Origin: Antitrichia curtipendula
Lineage: Eukaryota > Streptophyta > Bryopsida > Hypnales > Leucodontaceae
Reading direction: 5' to 3'
Assembly (NCBI GenBank): GCA_951230915.1
Contig: OX579637.1
Location: forward strand, 27,218,001-27,282,000
DNA length: 64,000 nucleotides
The notes beneath the pieces are model-generated. The model was not told the origin of the DNA. It made no database searches and was given only the letters and a program-made list of their open reading frames with translations. Position numbers and translations under genes: made by a program. Below are positions 12,561 to 24,758 of the stretch, in pieces; positions within the stretch are counted from its first letter, which is position 1; each line of letters begins with the position of its first letter.

Positions 12561-14214
12561 GCAGCTTCACATTCTAGGGTTTAGGATGAGGTCCACCCTG
12601 GCTAGTGTATTTGACTGTCTACCCATGGTCATCATCATCCCGATAACCACACAAGATCACCGCGTTGCACGCCACTTTCTCCCCTCGAACTTCAACCCAT
12701 GTAATCCCTCCCTGCATTTAACAGTGCAACCCAATAACAAACATCTTCGTCCGAAACTCAAAGCTGTTTCCAACAAAGACACCAGGGACGTCACCGAAAC
12801 CTTGAAAATCCAATGATGCGCCCCCTTCATTCATCTGCTTCATTGCTTGCAAGTCAGGCCAAAAACCAACCAACATACCACTCTTCTTGAGTTTTTGATA
12901 ATGCTGTGAGAGTCGGGAGTATAGAGCACGCCGCTGCAGAAATTGATCCCTTGAATTGAACTGGTCAAAGTCTCTTGGTTGTTCTCCCTCTCCCCTATGA
13001 GCTCCCGCTCAGTTAGGGTCTGAAGTCGCTTCTCCCTCAATAGTTCCCGCTGGTTGTCTCCTTGTGGAGTTCTTTGCAACTTTCCTCGACAATACACGCA
13101 ACCCTCGGGAAAATCTTGCGTGGCAATAGGACCGTCGCCATCCATATGGAACAAACTGCATTCACATAACAATGATGAATGTTTTCTCAATACAGTCAAA
13201 AACTGAAAGATTGTGCATATCTAGGGCGCCGTGTAAGGAGAACTCAATTACGCTGACCACCAGATGTCCCATTCTAGGCTTTTTCAATTGAAAAGAAGCA
13301 AATACATTCTCTAAACATAATGTACTCAGTAGAGCCAATGAAGGAAGCAAAAGTATTCTTTAAGCCAAAAATGGAGTATCTTCAACCTAAAAACTTGCCA
13401 TACAACCTTGAGTGCAAGTACAGAAAACAATTCACTTACCTTAAGCAATGGATTGGGCTTCAAGAGGATCGTGACTTCTAAGCTTCGGACTATTCCCCTC
13501 AACCCGCGTAGGATTGAACTTCAGAAGGATCATCTATTTGAGGAGGCACTAAGAAATCTCGTTGAGAGATTCAAGAGTTGCAAAGCAAAACTGCAAAAGA
13601 GAGTGGAGCACGGCAGTAGATGTTTGTAAAGCAGCTTCTGCTAAAACAATGTTCATGAATCCTACTCCTCGATGCCATGCCCTTGGCTAACCATGAGATT
13701 TGCCATCCCAGGCTGCTAAAATTCAAAGCCAACAACTGTACTCTCCAACCAAAACTTGAAATCTATTCAGCAGCAAATTATAACGGTTAAAAAAATTTCC
13801 AATCAACTAGTTCCATTCAAAATACAAATGGAAGTACTTGTCAAAGAAATTACAATATAGAGACATGAATAAAATTTCCAAAGTCACATGAATAATTGCT
13901 CTATTGATATAAAAGACAAAACCAACTTCTACAGATGTCAATCCATAGTTGTGACAAACCTCCTCTAGTGTTGCAATTCTATGAATTAGTTTTCATCAGT
14001 ATCTCATCGACGTTGCTGGAAACCCACGTAAAGAGCCTAGACGTTTGAGACATTGTTATCTACTGAAAGCAATAGCCTGTCCATTAAGGTTCTCTAAAAA
14101 AACGCCGTACGACTTCATCGGCCAAGAACTCGGCTATAATAAGTTATTACAAAAAATATTGCGTACATCCTCTATGCAATCCGATAATGCCTTTGTACCT
14201 AAAATATTCATAGA
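12561..14214. other. no gene supported
   Basis: Mixed-composition sequence between array 1 and the hAT gene. Frames at 12840-13199 (minus) and 13408-13629 (plus) have protein-like stretches but no recognised domain, splice partner or homologous copy, so they are left uncalled. Confidence 0.4.
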
Positions 14215-17200
14215 CTATGGTGCAAATGTGTCATCGCTCGGCACCTCGTCAGCATCTGGGTCTGTGTCTTCGCAAGACTCATCCGTATTTTTGGTGTCAC
14301 TGGAGCTTTCATTCTCGTCATCTTCATAAACACGTGGTTCACCTCGAACTTCATGTTCTACTTCTGAATTCACGTTACGGACTTGAGTGTCAAATCCAGT
14401 TGTTCCATCAGTTGATACCAAACGTTTTGTTAGTCTCAATGCGTCAGTGACTCCATTCGTGTTTGGCACAGGGGGGCGATTATCATTGCGCATTGGCCAA
14501 GGATTTCGAGTTGAATTTGCTTCGGCTGCTGTCTCCATAACATATTGTCCCACGACATAATTAGGTTGTTTACGATGTTTGTTCAACCTCTCCTGCGTCT
14601 TCCTCACCCGCTTTCGGCCTCCTTTTCTTCGTGCATTTGTTGCCAATGAAGACTCACCGGGGCCCGACACTGGCAGAGGTTGTGTTGATTGAGTGGGATG
14701 TGGAACAAAGCTCGGGACTTCTTCCAAAATAGTCCGCTGAGGTGTTTGATGCCTAGGTGGTCTACTTGCAACAGTTGGTACTGACCTTGTTGCTCTTGCA
14801 ACATTTGAGATACCCTCTTGATTTAGAGGAGGTGCCCGACTACGGTTCAATATTGCTCCCAAGGGCATATCTGAATCGTAGTTAGCGATTTCAACTGTTG
14901 CAGTTGTACGTGGTGGCAAAATTTGTTGACCTTCACGTACCTCCTCTTCCAAGTCTTCCTCTTCCAAGTCTTCCACTTCCACTTCCCTTGGACTTTCCAA
15001 CGCAGTTCGTATTGGACTTTGCCTTATCACGGGCCTGCTTAAAGACGCACGTGTCTGTATCGGAGATTTGGACTCTTCCATTGCTGGTGGACTGAGATTC
15101 TCCGTGCGTTCAATGTTGGCATCTGGAGAGAACATTGTTCGTTGTGGACTTTGACTTGCTTGAGGTCTGCTTGAAGATGCACGCGTCACTATGAGAGACC
15201 TATGTTCTTCCATTATTGGTGGACTGAGATTCTCGATGCGTTCTTCATTGGCTTCTGCAGATGAAGCCGTTCTTATCTCTGCATTTAGAGCATCAAACCC
15301 CCCCCAAGCAGAGACGTGGGGATGTTCTGGCGAGTGATCCACATGTTCATCCTCGGGAACATTCACAGTAGCATTGCGTGCACGTCTATTCCCGTGTTCT
15401 CTTCGTGGTGAACGTACCATTGCAGCCCATCTACTTCCACGAAGACGCTCTCGTACGTTATAGCGATTCTCGGCCTCATAAGCATCTCTTCCATCGTCAT
15501 CTTCGGACGATGAAGATGGGGACAAATCATTTTCTTCGTCAGTACTGACGTCGGAAAGGTACTTCTCGTAGAAAGTTGCAGGATTGCGTCCCCGTTTTTC
15601 ACGTTCCAGTTTGCTGTTCGCGTAGATGTAAACCAATGTTTCCGCCTTGGATGTAGCGAGGCAATTTCTGACCTTGCTATGCACAAACGAATACATGCTC
15701 CAATTCCTCTCGCATGATGAAGCCGAGCACGTCAAAGACAAAATTTTCCTCGCTATTTGAGGAAGAGCATGCCCACCCACATGATTCCACCATTGATGGG
15801 GCAGCAGATTGCATCGAGTGATGTCAGGAGCTTCGCTAAAGGGGTCAAAGGGACCAGTTTGCTCTTCAAATTCTGTCAACTCCGTCATTGCCACATCAAA
15901 GGACACCCCCAATGGCTCGCTCCATTTGGCTATGACTCGGTTCAAGGCACGCTTTGCATCGCCATTATCATGAATGGCATCGACGTGTCTCAGAAATGGG
16001 TTCAAGAGTGCCCCCGCGTAGTGCAAATCAGTGAGCATCAAGTTCCACCTGGCCCGAAATTGTAATTCAAACTTCCTCACTGTACGCTCATCCACAGAAA
16101 AAGGCTCGGCCCTGAGAGATTTCATGTGCTCTTCGAGTCCGTGCATGACCAACCAAGCTCTGGGCATTGCTGGTACTTTGCCATCAAAGACCTTCAACGC
16201 ATCCACGGCGGGCCTCACTATGTCCACAAAATTTGAACATTCCCACCAAAACAATTCCGAGTGAATGTCTTCTCTTGCCAAACGAGCGTTCATGTGAAGC
16301 ACACCTCCATTTTGCCGGTGGAGCAAACTGTTTTCAAAGGCAACGTATGAGTCATCTGTGATCACGCTCAACAAGTGTCGTTTCACCTCCACCAAACGGT
16401 CGACGACGATAAAGTTCACCGCAAAACGTGTTTTGCTTGGAAGCTTCAATGCCAGGTTCGGTGAGTACTTTCGGAACAAAGCTAGGGTGTGATGATATTT
16501 CTTGATGTACTTCACGATTTTTTCACAGCGGTCTACTACACGCTTCATTCGTATATCCTTACCCCAATCTTCCAAGAGTAAGTCCAAAATGTGTGCTGCG
16601 CAACCTTGTGCATACATCCATGGATACTTTTCTTGCAACGCTTTCATGGTCCCTGTCATGACAGCAGCATTGTCCGTACAAACTTGCATGATGTTTTTTG
16701 GGCCCACTTCCTCTATATATTTAACCATCACGTTTGTTGTGTAGTTTATGTCTTTCCTCTCTCTTGTAGTGTCTACCGACCCCAAGAACACATCTCTGCT
16801 AGGGCACACCAGCATAACGTTCAACAATGGGCGGCTATTTGTATCAGACCAGCCATCTGAACAAATCGTTGCTCCATAATATTCAATGGAGTGCTTTGTC
16901 TGCACTTCCACTGACTTTGAAACCATAGCCTTCTTTTCCTCAACCATTCTTGTGCGTATCGCATTGAATGATGGCGGTTTGTAAAACATTCCAGCAGCCG
17001 CCGTTTCTTGCACTGCATTCACAAATGCCGAATGTCGCACAACATTAAATGCAATATTTGCCTCATAGAAGAACGAACCCCACAGTCAATCCAACTTCTG
17101 TCGGAGGCCTAGCTGTAATGCCTCGTCCATGCTTCTCTGGCGAAAAACAGATGGCGTATTTCTCCGTACCGCTTCCCTCACCGGTGCCAAATCCACTAAG

Positions 17201-17415
17201 TCTGGGTTTGAGGGTCGTGGTTCCGTCGCGGCACTTGGACAAGCAGATCCGGACATGGACCCATGTACAACAGGCTGTGCCACTGACTCGGCATTTGCGC
17301 CCAATTCTCCAGGCACGCCGTACATCTCTTCTTCGGTCATTGCCTTTGGAACAACCCCTTCGCAATTTTGGAACTTCTCCTTTACTGCTCTCGGTACTTT
17401 TTTACAACCGCTCAA
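14215..17415 (-). pseudogene. hAT-family transposase gene with long C-terminal extension
   Basis: Encodes a hAT (Ac/Tam3-type) cut-and-paste transposase acting in the nucleus on its own terminal repeats. In the 941-codon main frame from ATG 17040 the DUF659-type region shows CSDGWSD (D62) and CTDN (D123), a GCAAH motif follows (C147, H150), and the C-terminal hAT dimerisation block carries SCERNWS (E444) and KVRN. These are the expected DDE residues and all are intact. The same frame continues upstream as a GCKKVP-type segment that may be the end of a BED zinc finger. It is separated from the main frame by TGA at 17086-17088 (LD-stop-LWGSFFYEANIAFNVV), with another TGA at 17437-17439. Residues ~490-941 are an acidic, Ser/Pro-rich, basic-patched extension with a ~44-residue duplication (ENLSPP..ME). 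Either the gene is a recent pseudogene or translation starts at 17040 without the finger. Confidence 0.85.
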
Positions 17416-17528
17416 AGCAAGAGTGTTGCCTCTCGATCAGTCGAACGAATGCATGAAGTCTCTTGCAAGGATTCAAGCCGTGCGGTCATGAACGGAGAAA
17501 AGTGGAAAGGGCTTGCTCATGCTCTGGG

Positions 17529-17535
17529 TTTTATA
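17529..17535 (-). promoter_or_regulatory. TATA box, hAT gene
   Basis: TATAAAA on the minus strand, about 40 bp downstream (in gene sense) of the box array at 17570-17700 and just before the hAT coding remnant. Confidence 0.55.
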
Positions 17536-17569
17536 CCCAAAGCCCACATTCAGCTCATTTTCAGCTGCA

Positions 17570-17700
17570 GCAAGGGCGACCAGCGGTCCGGGAGAAGCGA
17601 CTGCGCGTGCCTGAAGGGCAACCGGCGGTCCACCAGGGGCGACTGCGCGTGCCCGAAGGGCGACCGGCGGTCCAGGAGGGCGCGAGTGCACGTCCGGGCA
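17570..17700 (-). promoter_or_regulatory. GC-rich palindromic-box array 2 (hAT gene)
   Basis: Three copies of gcgaccrgcggtcc-type box I (one with a changed base) alternate with gcgactgcgcgtgcc box II at ~55-bp spacing, immediately upstream of the hAT gene and its TATA box. GC content contrasts sharply with the AT-rich flanks. Confidence 0.65.
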
Positions 17701-17713
17701 TGGGAATTGGACA

Positions 17714-18645
17714 TTAACCCCTAAAGGACCAAGGTGACTTTCCTATCAAAAACTATTCAAAACTATCATTTCTATTGCAAAGAGAAAAGAACTTCAAAAA
17801 TATTTTTTGTTTGCATATCCAATTGCAAGATCTTATACTTGACTTGTATATGAATACATGGAAGAAATTTTAAAAACTTTGACCACGTACATTGTTAGAT
17901 ATATGCATTTAAAGTTAAGAAAACAAGTTTTTATGCACCTCGCTTGACTAGATTTTTTGGAAGTGAATCTCTTTAGTTCACATTTTGTACACTACAAATT
18001 TACATTTTGTACTTATTTATGTTAAGTAGTTGAGTTGAGAATCTACTAAAAACATTCTGGAAAAAAATCACTTAATTTTCACTCATTAAAAAATTGTTAA
18101 GTAGAGGTACGTTTAAGATTGGAGAAAAAATTAAATTATTAATAGCTTTTAGATGGAATTGAATCACAATATTTGAAATGATGAGATTGTTCTAGCAAGA
18201 AAATTTAACCTTGTCTAACAAATTTTTTTTTTAATTCTAAAAATTGCATTCAAAAATGAATTCTACAACTTATTTTTTCAAGAAGATGCTTAGATTGCCC
18301 GGAAAACTAGGATTGTCCATAACTTTCTCGTAATTAGTCCAAATTGAATGAAACAAAACTTCACATGTGAAAAAAAATGTATTGAGGGAGACAAAAATTA
18401 GAAACAAGTTTAATTTGACCTTATGTGAATTTTCTTCGGCTGCCCGCCGAACTCTACTTTTGCTTACTGTGCCATAACTTTTGCTCCGAGGCATCAAATA
18501 AATTAAAAATTATACATCCACAAAGCTCTTGTAACAATACACAACCTCCAAAAATTCCCAAAAAAATGACTTCATATTGAGACCATAGAAACCTGCCCGG
18601 ACCCATTTTGTCCTCCAAAAGGACAAGCGGTCCTTTAGGGGTTAA
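17714..18645 (+). mobile_element. TTAA-flanked element, type B
   Basis: TTAACCCCTAAAGGACCAAG at the left and GGTCCTTTAGGGGTTAA at the right give near-perfect inverted ends with TTAA on both sides. Length 932 bp, with no transposase frame. It is the cleanest type B copy together with 32790-33723. It sits directly upstream of array 2. Confidence 0.8.
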
Positions 18646-19080
18646 AGCGATTTCAGGCAATTGACATTCAGCACAGTTTAAAAAAAATTTCTTTTCAATT
18701 GTTCACTTATATTACATTTCCCCGGGATAAAGCTTTGAGGTCCAATAGTTTTCTTTCTTTTTCTTTTAGGGGGGGCCAGGGGACACAAGCCCAACAAATC
18801 TTATAACTATTCACTATGAGGCAAAAACCTCAAATTTTTTTTGAAAAGTAATAAATGCTACTAACAAAGAGCACTATAAAATTTAGTTCATCCACAAGTA
18901 TCCACAAACTACAGTTGCCCGTAATTTTTATTTCTTACGTATACATGGAATGAATTTTAAGTTGCCAATATCTTATAAATTTAAAAAATTAATTCTAATC
19001 TTTAATTTCTTTCCACAAGGATTCTTATAATTTTGTTAAGGTATCCATTGAGCTCTCAAACTGCCATACCATTTGATAAT
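18646..19080 (+). mobile_element. degenerate type A element next to type B
   Basis: Shares with type A copies the block around ataaagctttgaggtcc and the following tataact..tcacta region. It begins at the TTAA that closes the type B copy. The right end is lost. Confidence 0.4.
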
Positions 19081-19636
19081 TGTTTCTTTACGTAATCAGA
19101 AATTCTAAAAATTGTTGGAACTTACAAAATGTTGTCTGCACGTTGCAAACCAAAAAAAGACCATTATCAGCAAGAGGCTCGAAATTGATACGTTCATAAA
19201 ATACATTGTTTGCAAGTTCAAGAGTTCAAAACACAATGGCACACCAAACCATTGCATTCCATAATACATTTGTAATTCCATTCATCTTATAGCTGTAGAC
19301 ATTTTATAAATTGCTACAATGACTTTTAAATTATTTTTTGAGATGGCAACATTGCTCAAAGAAGATACATGCATGAATACCACAAGAGGACAAAATATCA
19401 AGAGGTATATCTTGCAAGCACGCACTTCCTTACTTCTAAGAGGACATCATTCACATCCATTGTGACTTCAGTACATGCAATGACAAACATTATTAGGAAT
19501 TTCTTTTCATTGATCAGCAAGTACCATGAACACCAAAGTATCCATACACAAAAAAAACTTCCACAAATGTTTCTCTATATTCTACATCTATATCTACACA
19601 ACCCTATAGCCCTAGAATGGTTTGCGAGCAACAACG
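19081..19636. other. spacer, no gene seen
   Basis: AT-rich, without supported features. Confidence 0.4.
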
Positions 19637-21226
19637 TCATGAAACATTCTCGTGCCCTTCTTCTTCGTTTCTCTTCCTTGCTTCTTCTATTTCAGCTCGT
19701 CCCTCTCTTAGTCCTTGTTGCAGAAGCTTGTAGCTATCGTAGTTCCTGTGCAGCTTCGTTTTCAAGACCCATTTCTTGGCCGCCTTTCCACCCTGAATGC
19801 CAAGCTCCAAGTATTTAGCACTCTTAAAAAACTCTCGTTCTGTTGTTTTAAAATAACGGAGCTTCTTCTTCAAATCCACTACGTCTGATGTGGATATTTC
19901 TTGCTACATATCCTCATCTATATCCACGTCTAAGGCATAGAAAGAGAGGGCTTGATCTATAGGGCTTTGGTCCTTCATGCCCTCCAAGAGATTTAATTTT
20001 GATCGTGCTTCTTGCACCCCTCTTCTTTCCTCGTTCAATCGAGTTTCTTCCACGTCACACGCTTCGATGATTTTTTGCATGGGCCCACGGAAGGTTGGAG
20101 TAGCGCTTGAGCTAGACCCTCCATCCTATCGGTTCTTCATCCGAAGGTAAAACGCTTCCAAATCCTCCATTTGCCTTTGCTGGTTTGACAAACGGATATG
20201 TGCTACCTCAATCAATTCCTCCAAGGTGCGCAAATCATCTTCCTGAACGTTGGTTTCTAATTGTCTCTTCAGGCACTCGCACTCTTTTTTCTTCTCTTCC
20301 AATTTCTGCTGAAGGACCTTTAATTTAGCCTCCTTAGTTGAAGTATCATCTTTGGATTCCGGGTCCACGTCCAGAGGGTCGGCTGAAGGAGGCATTATCA
20401 TTAGTAGTCCTTCAGCTTCAGCAAAATCCTCCAATGATCGATCATCTTCGGGGCGATCACTATCCAAAAACTCTAGTTCACGACTCGTAATGTATGCCAT
20501 AAGTTCTGCATCCTGTTCGCCGTGATCTACAATGGGATTCTTAACTGCAAGTGGTTCCACATGCAGTGCCAGGCCGCGTCCTCCATGTTCTTCTTCTTTT
20601 TCTTCCTCTTCTTCTCTTACTGCCAGTGTTGTAGTTGTTGGCAGCGGCTCGTTGATGGGATTTGGGGGAAGGTCATCATCAGAAGGCTCAGAGTCTGAGC
20701 TTGATGAATCAGACCACACATATTCGCGATCTGGCACTCTGTCAATGATATTTTTGGGTGGCGCAAGTCCATCTCATGGTGTATTGGAACGACCTGCTCT
20801 AGGAATGTCTCTAGAAGTGGGAACAATGATTTTTGGGGATTTCTTCACGGTCCTCTAATCTACGGTTTTGAAAAGAACCACTTTTGCATACACCATTTGG
20901 CATAAACCCAAACCCACTTCGCTTCGATCTATGATTTGCTTCTGGTATATGAATCGATACACTTCAATACACCGTTGCACAAAAGCATTAACTCGGCAAT
21001 AATGAAGATTTGCGAGGTTCTGACGGACGTGTTGTTTGTGGCAATGGTAGGGGAACATCTTGTCAATATGACACCATTCCACAAATTTCTTGCATGTGTT
21101 GAGCGTCCAAACGGAGTTTATGTCACGCCAACCAGGAAATGCCATCGCCGTTTGGTCCATAAGGATGCGTCGGTGTAGGTTGTATCGCTCCCCTTTCCTC
21201 TTCTTTTGCTTCAAGCTTGGGTCCAT
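19637..21226 (-). pseudogene. WCHI-domain family protein A, interrupted
   Basis: One continuous minus-strand reading frame from ATG 21226 to the stop at 19637, broken by TAG codons at 20855-20857, 20126-20128 and near 19905. Residues ~25-123 form the domain shared with genes B and C: GW, then W, VEWCHIDKMFP, H..HV..N..N..YC, F..RCIEV, VYA.V and VD. The first stop replaces the Trp of the VDW found in both relatives (TGG to TAG). Downstream come an acidic Ser/Asp tract (SDSSSSDSEPSDDD), long Glu/Lys-rich coiled coils and a basic C-terminus. Function unknown; the layout suggests a nuclear scaffold or regulatory protein. Preceded by a TATTTAA box and array 3. Confidence 0.7.
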
Positions 21227-21450
21227 CGTGCGTGTTTAGGGTTTTGGAGTAACAAGGTTTTCTGTACGAAAAGGTCAAACAAATATTCCGCCTGCCACGC
21301 CCTATAGACAAGAAGCACCCACCACCAATCTGCGAGGGTATGACACAAAATCTGCAATTAGCACAGGAGCACGCATCCAGACGCTGGGAGGCGGATGGAA
21401 GACGAGGCGCTATGCAATGCAAATGAGGGCTGACTGAGCCCCCTCCCCCC

Positions 21451-21457
21451 TTAAATA
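21451..21457 (-). promoter_or_regulatory. TATA-like box, gene A
   Basis: TATTTAA on the minus strand, ~225 bp before the ATG of gene A and within 15 bp of the box array. Confidence 0.45.
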
Positions 21458-21462
21458 TCCGA

Positions 21463-21645
21463 GGTCGCGTGGGGGCGAGTGCAGGTGACCGCGCGGTTCC
21501 GGTTTTCCGTGCAGTTGACGGGTGCGTGCAGGACAGGGCGACCGGCGGTCCGCAGAGATGCGCCGGCACTGCCAGAGGCGACCGCGGGAGGGCGACTGCG
21601 CATGTAGGGGCGACCGCGGGTGGGGCGAGTGCGCGTGCAGGGCTT
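21463..21645 (-). promoter_or_regulatory. GC-rich palindromic-box array 3 (gene A)
   Basis: Contains gggcgaccggcggtcc, gcgaccgcgg variants and gggcgagtgc boxes over ~180 bp. GC content is far above the flanks, and it lies just upstream of gene A. Confidence 0.6.
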
Positions 21646-21737
21646 CTGGAATTCAATGGCTGCAGTGACTCCAGCGTTGAAGTAAATGCAGGATGGGAAT
21701 CCCATGGTGAAGTCAATAGAATCCCCACTTGTATAAT

Positions 21738-22554
21738 GTAACCCCTAAATGTATTGGACTCCGTTTTCAACCTAAATGCTCCAAAACTGCCATTCTTAGT
21801 AAAAGCACATAATGTGAAGAAATTTTTTATGTTAAATACATGTAACCGTAGCATCTACTAGTGCACTTGTTTTAAAATCCGTGGAAAAAATTTCTAAGAT
21901 TTTCAACGTTTACATTGCGAGAAAATAACATTTCAATTGCTAGAAATCCATTTCTCGTCATTGCAAAAATGCGGGCACCTGCACTTCAGAAGGTCACATT
22001 CCTATGAAAAAATGTCCAGCATGGTCGTTATTTTATAAAATTGTCTTCCAAAGCATCTTGGTTGCATGCTTCAAAACTGAGGGATCGTTGGAAATTGTAC
22101 AACATTTGGGCAAAAATTAGTAAGTGGAAAGAAATACAGAACCATTCGAAACACTAGTGTTAAGAATTTAATATCTATACAGAAAAATGACATTCCAATT
22201 GGTTGCAGTGTTGCAATAAACATGTACATCACACAATTATTCTGGGAGGTGAAATATTGAAATTTGGAACAAGCAGGGACTCTAAAGTTTATTTTAGAAT
22301 AAAAAATCCTGAACTACTCGTAAACTAGAGCGCATTGTATCTTTTCATCTCACAACTCACAACAGAATGATTCAAAATGCAACAACTTTTAAACTATATC
22401 TTCATAAGTTATGGAAGCTGTTGTACCTTCAATCTACCCCTTGAAGAAATGTTGTGTGAAAATTTTAAAGGAAAAAAGCAAAACCTCCATTCTTAGTGAG
22501 CTGACCAAAATTACTATAATGCCAAAAAAGGTAGTGTCAACATTTAGGGATTAA
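21738..22554 (-). mobile_element. TTAA-type element, type A, inverted, worn
   Basis: Left end tgTAACCCCTAAATG (first T of TTAA changed), right end catttagggaTTAA. The body matches type A inverted (ctccaaaactgccattctta, ctgcacttcagaaggtcac, aaaatgtcca). Confidence 0.6.
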
Positions 22555-22686
22555 AGTATGCAATGTACACCTTTTTATTTTGGCAACATAATGAATATTT
22601 GTACCAATTCAATGCTAATTTTGTTTTTGGACTTCGTAAGGTCTTTTGGATACATGCCTTTTCTAGACATCAATGCCAAATGTTTT

Positions 22687-23345
22687 TCAATCACTAAATC
22701 CCAAAGCAAACTATTTTTGACTCACTAAACCCCAATGTAAACTATTTTTGACTCACTAAATCCCAATGCAAAGCATTTTTGAATCAATAAACCCCAATGC
22801 AAAATCTTTTCGACTCACTAAACCCAAATGCAAAACATTTTTCAATCAGTGAACCTCAATGCAAAATGATTTTGACTCACTTTACCCCAATGCTAAATAT
22901 TTTTGAATCACTAAACCCCAATGCAAAATACTTTTGAATCACTAAATCCCAATGCAAAATATTTTTGAATCATTAAACCTCATCGCAAAATATTGTTGAC
23001 TCACTTAACCAAAAATGCATATTACTTTTGACTTACTAAACTGCAATGCAAAATATTTTAGAATCATTAAACCCCAATGCAAACTATTTTTGAATCATTA
23101 AAACTCATCGCAAAATATTTGTACCTCACTTAACTCCAATGCAAAACACTTTTGACTCACTAAACCTCAATGCAAATGTTTTTGACTCCCTAAACCTCAA
23201 TGCAAAATGTTTTAAAATTATTCTCGGGGTCACCATCTGTTTCCATTTTCTTAAGGGGAGGGATTTGTAAATGCATTAGAGTTGGATACCTTCCCTAGAC
23301 CTTAATGCAAAATGTTCTTCACTTACTAAACCCCAATGCAAATTT
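22687..23345. repeat. 31-bp minisatellite
   Basis: About 17 consecutive diverged copies of a ~31-bp unit (gactcactaaaccccaatgc followed by aaaatattttt) to ~23213, and one further copy near 23310-23345. Variants gactcac and gaatcat alternate in blocks. Confidence 0.85.
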
Positions 23346-23539
23346 TTTTTCAAATTACTCTTGGACTCAATACCTCTTTCCACTTTTCTTTCACCATTTG
23401 TATATGAGATGTAGGCAACTACACTTTCCGAGGTCACATTTTTAGAATTTGAAGGTCTCATGACTAGTAAGGTGAGCATAAATTTTTTTTGGAAAGCTAG
23501 ACTACAATTAGCATTTTCTAGAATCCAATAGTTGAAGTT

Positions 23540-23592
23540 TGGGATTTAGGGTTTAGGGTTTAGAGTTTAGGGTTTAGGGTTCAGGGTTTGGG
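23540..23592. repeat. interstitial TTTAGGG telomere-type tract
   Basis: Several units of the plant-type telomere repeat (gggtttagggtttag) with minor variants. Confidence 0.8.
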
Positions 23593-23722
23593 AAGAGGGA
23601 AGGAAATATTGCATTTTGGAATTTCTTGTTCATGATTTCTGACCTCTCATTAACGTCACTTTACAAAAGACAAGTGTACAACCTTTGCAGCTGTCCTGTG
23701 CAAGTGACCTACTCAGGCGAGT

Positions 23723-24253
23723 TCAGGTAAGGTGACTGTCGGTCCAGGGCGAGTGCGGGTCTTCTGGGGGGAATTCAAATTTGGGTGGGCTCTGAAGACC
23801 CGCACTCCAGGGCGACCGTCGGTCCAGGGCGAGTGCGGGTCTTCTGGGGGAATTCAAATTTGGGTGGGCTCTGAAGACCCGCACTCCAGGGCGACCGGCG
23901 GTCCAGGGGCGAGTGCGGGTCTTCTGAGGGAGTTGCAAATGTGGGTGGGCTCTGAAGACCCGCACTCCAGGGCGACCGGCGGTCCAGGGCGAGTGCGGGT
24001 CTTCTGGGGGGAATTCAAATTTGGGTGGGCTCTGAAGACCGCTCTGAAGACCCGCACTCCAGGGCGACTGGCGGTCCAGGGCGAGTGCGAGTCTTCTGGG
24101 GGGAATTCAAATTTGGGTGGGCACTGCTGGGGCGACCCGGCGGGTCTAGGGGCGGCGAGTGCGGGTCCTCTAGGGGAGTTTCAAATATGCGTGGGTTCTG
24201 AAGACCCGCACTCGATGGGACCAAGGCGACCGGCGGTCCAGGGGCGAGTGCGC
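23723..24253. promoter_or_regulatory. GC-rich palindromic-box array 4 (kinase-like gene)
   Basis: About six ~80-bp units. Each has gcgaccggcggtcc, then gcgagtgcgggtcttc, a short AT block (aattcaaatttgggtggg), then gaagacccgcactc. The two 14-base arms are perfect inverted repeats, so every unit can fold into a hairpin. It lies upstream of a TATA box and the kinase-like gene. Confidence 0.75.
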
Positions 24254-24345
24254 GTCGTCATGAGATTATTTTACACAAAGGTGACATGATTGATTCAAAC
24301 ATCATCCGCCACCTGGGAAAGTGGGACTCATGATCTAGGGCGAGT

Positions 24346-24354
24346 TATATAAAA
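24346..24354 (+). promoter_or_regulatory. TATA box, kinase-like gene
   Basis: TATATAAAA about 95 bp after array 4 and ~400 bp before the first codon of the kinase-like gene. Confidence 0.5.
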
Positions 24355-24758
24355 CGGTGTTTGTGGTCTTCAAGAGCAATTTTCGAACCCTTTTTGGTGG
24401 TATGAGCGTTTGGGGTTCAACAACCAGACCCCCTCTGCCTCCCCCCTAAACAAGGAAAGGTTAGATCAATTCATTGTGGCGATGGTGGCGCTGTAAGATG
24501 AGTTGGTCCAACTTGGTTAAGTAGATGTCTCTTAAGGGTTTGGAGGGATGGAAATTGACTTTTGGTCAGAGATCTTTGTAACAATTTTGTGATTCAAAGA
24601 TCTCCGAGCGAAAATACAGAAATCATTCCTTCCAGCCTTCAAGGAATGTCATTGAAATTAAGAGTACCAAAATCATGTCCAGTACTTTATTACCATGAAG
24701 GAGCTCCCTGACGCTTTCTTAAAATTAATTTTTGCTTTACGAATTGTACAAATGACAA

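Noticed and set aside
14217..17456. Plus-strand frames across the hAT gene
   Set aside because: Antisense shadows; the minus strand carries the conserved catalytic motifs.
21123..21854. 243-codon minus-strand frame
   Set aside because: It crosses the end of gene A in another frame, array 3 and a TTAA element end; it is a shadow of GC-rich DNA.
22660..23345. Regular repeats that might suggest a CRISPR array
   Set aside because: Units are contiguous and diverged with no unique spacers, in a eukaryotic context.
23732..24289. 185-codon frame with repeated VRVFWGEFKFGWALKTRTPG
   Set aside because: A translation of array 4 units; the repeat has clear non-coding structure (hairpins, palindromic boxes).
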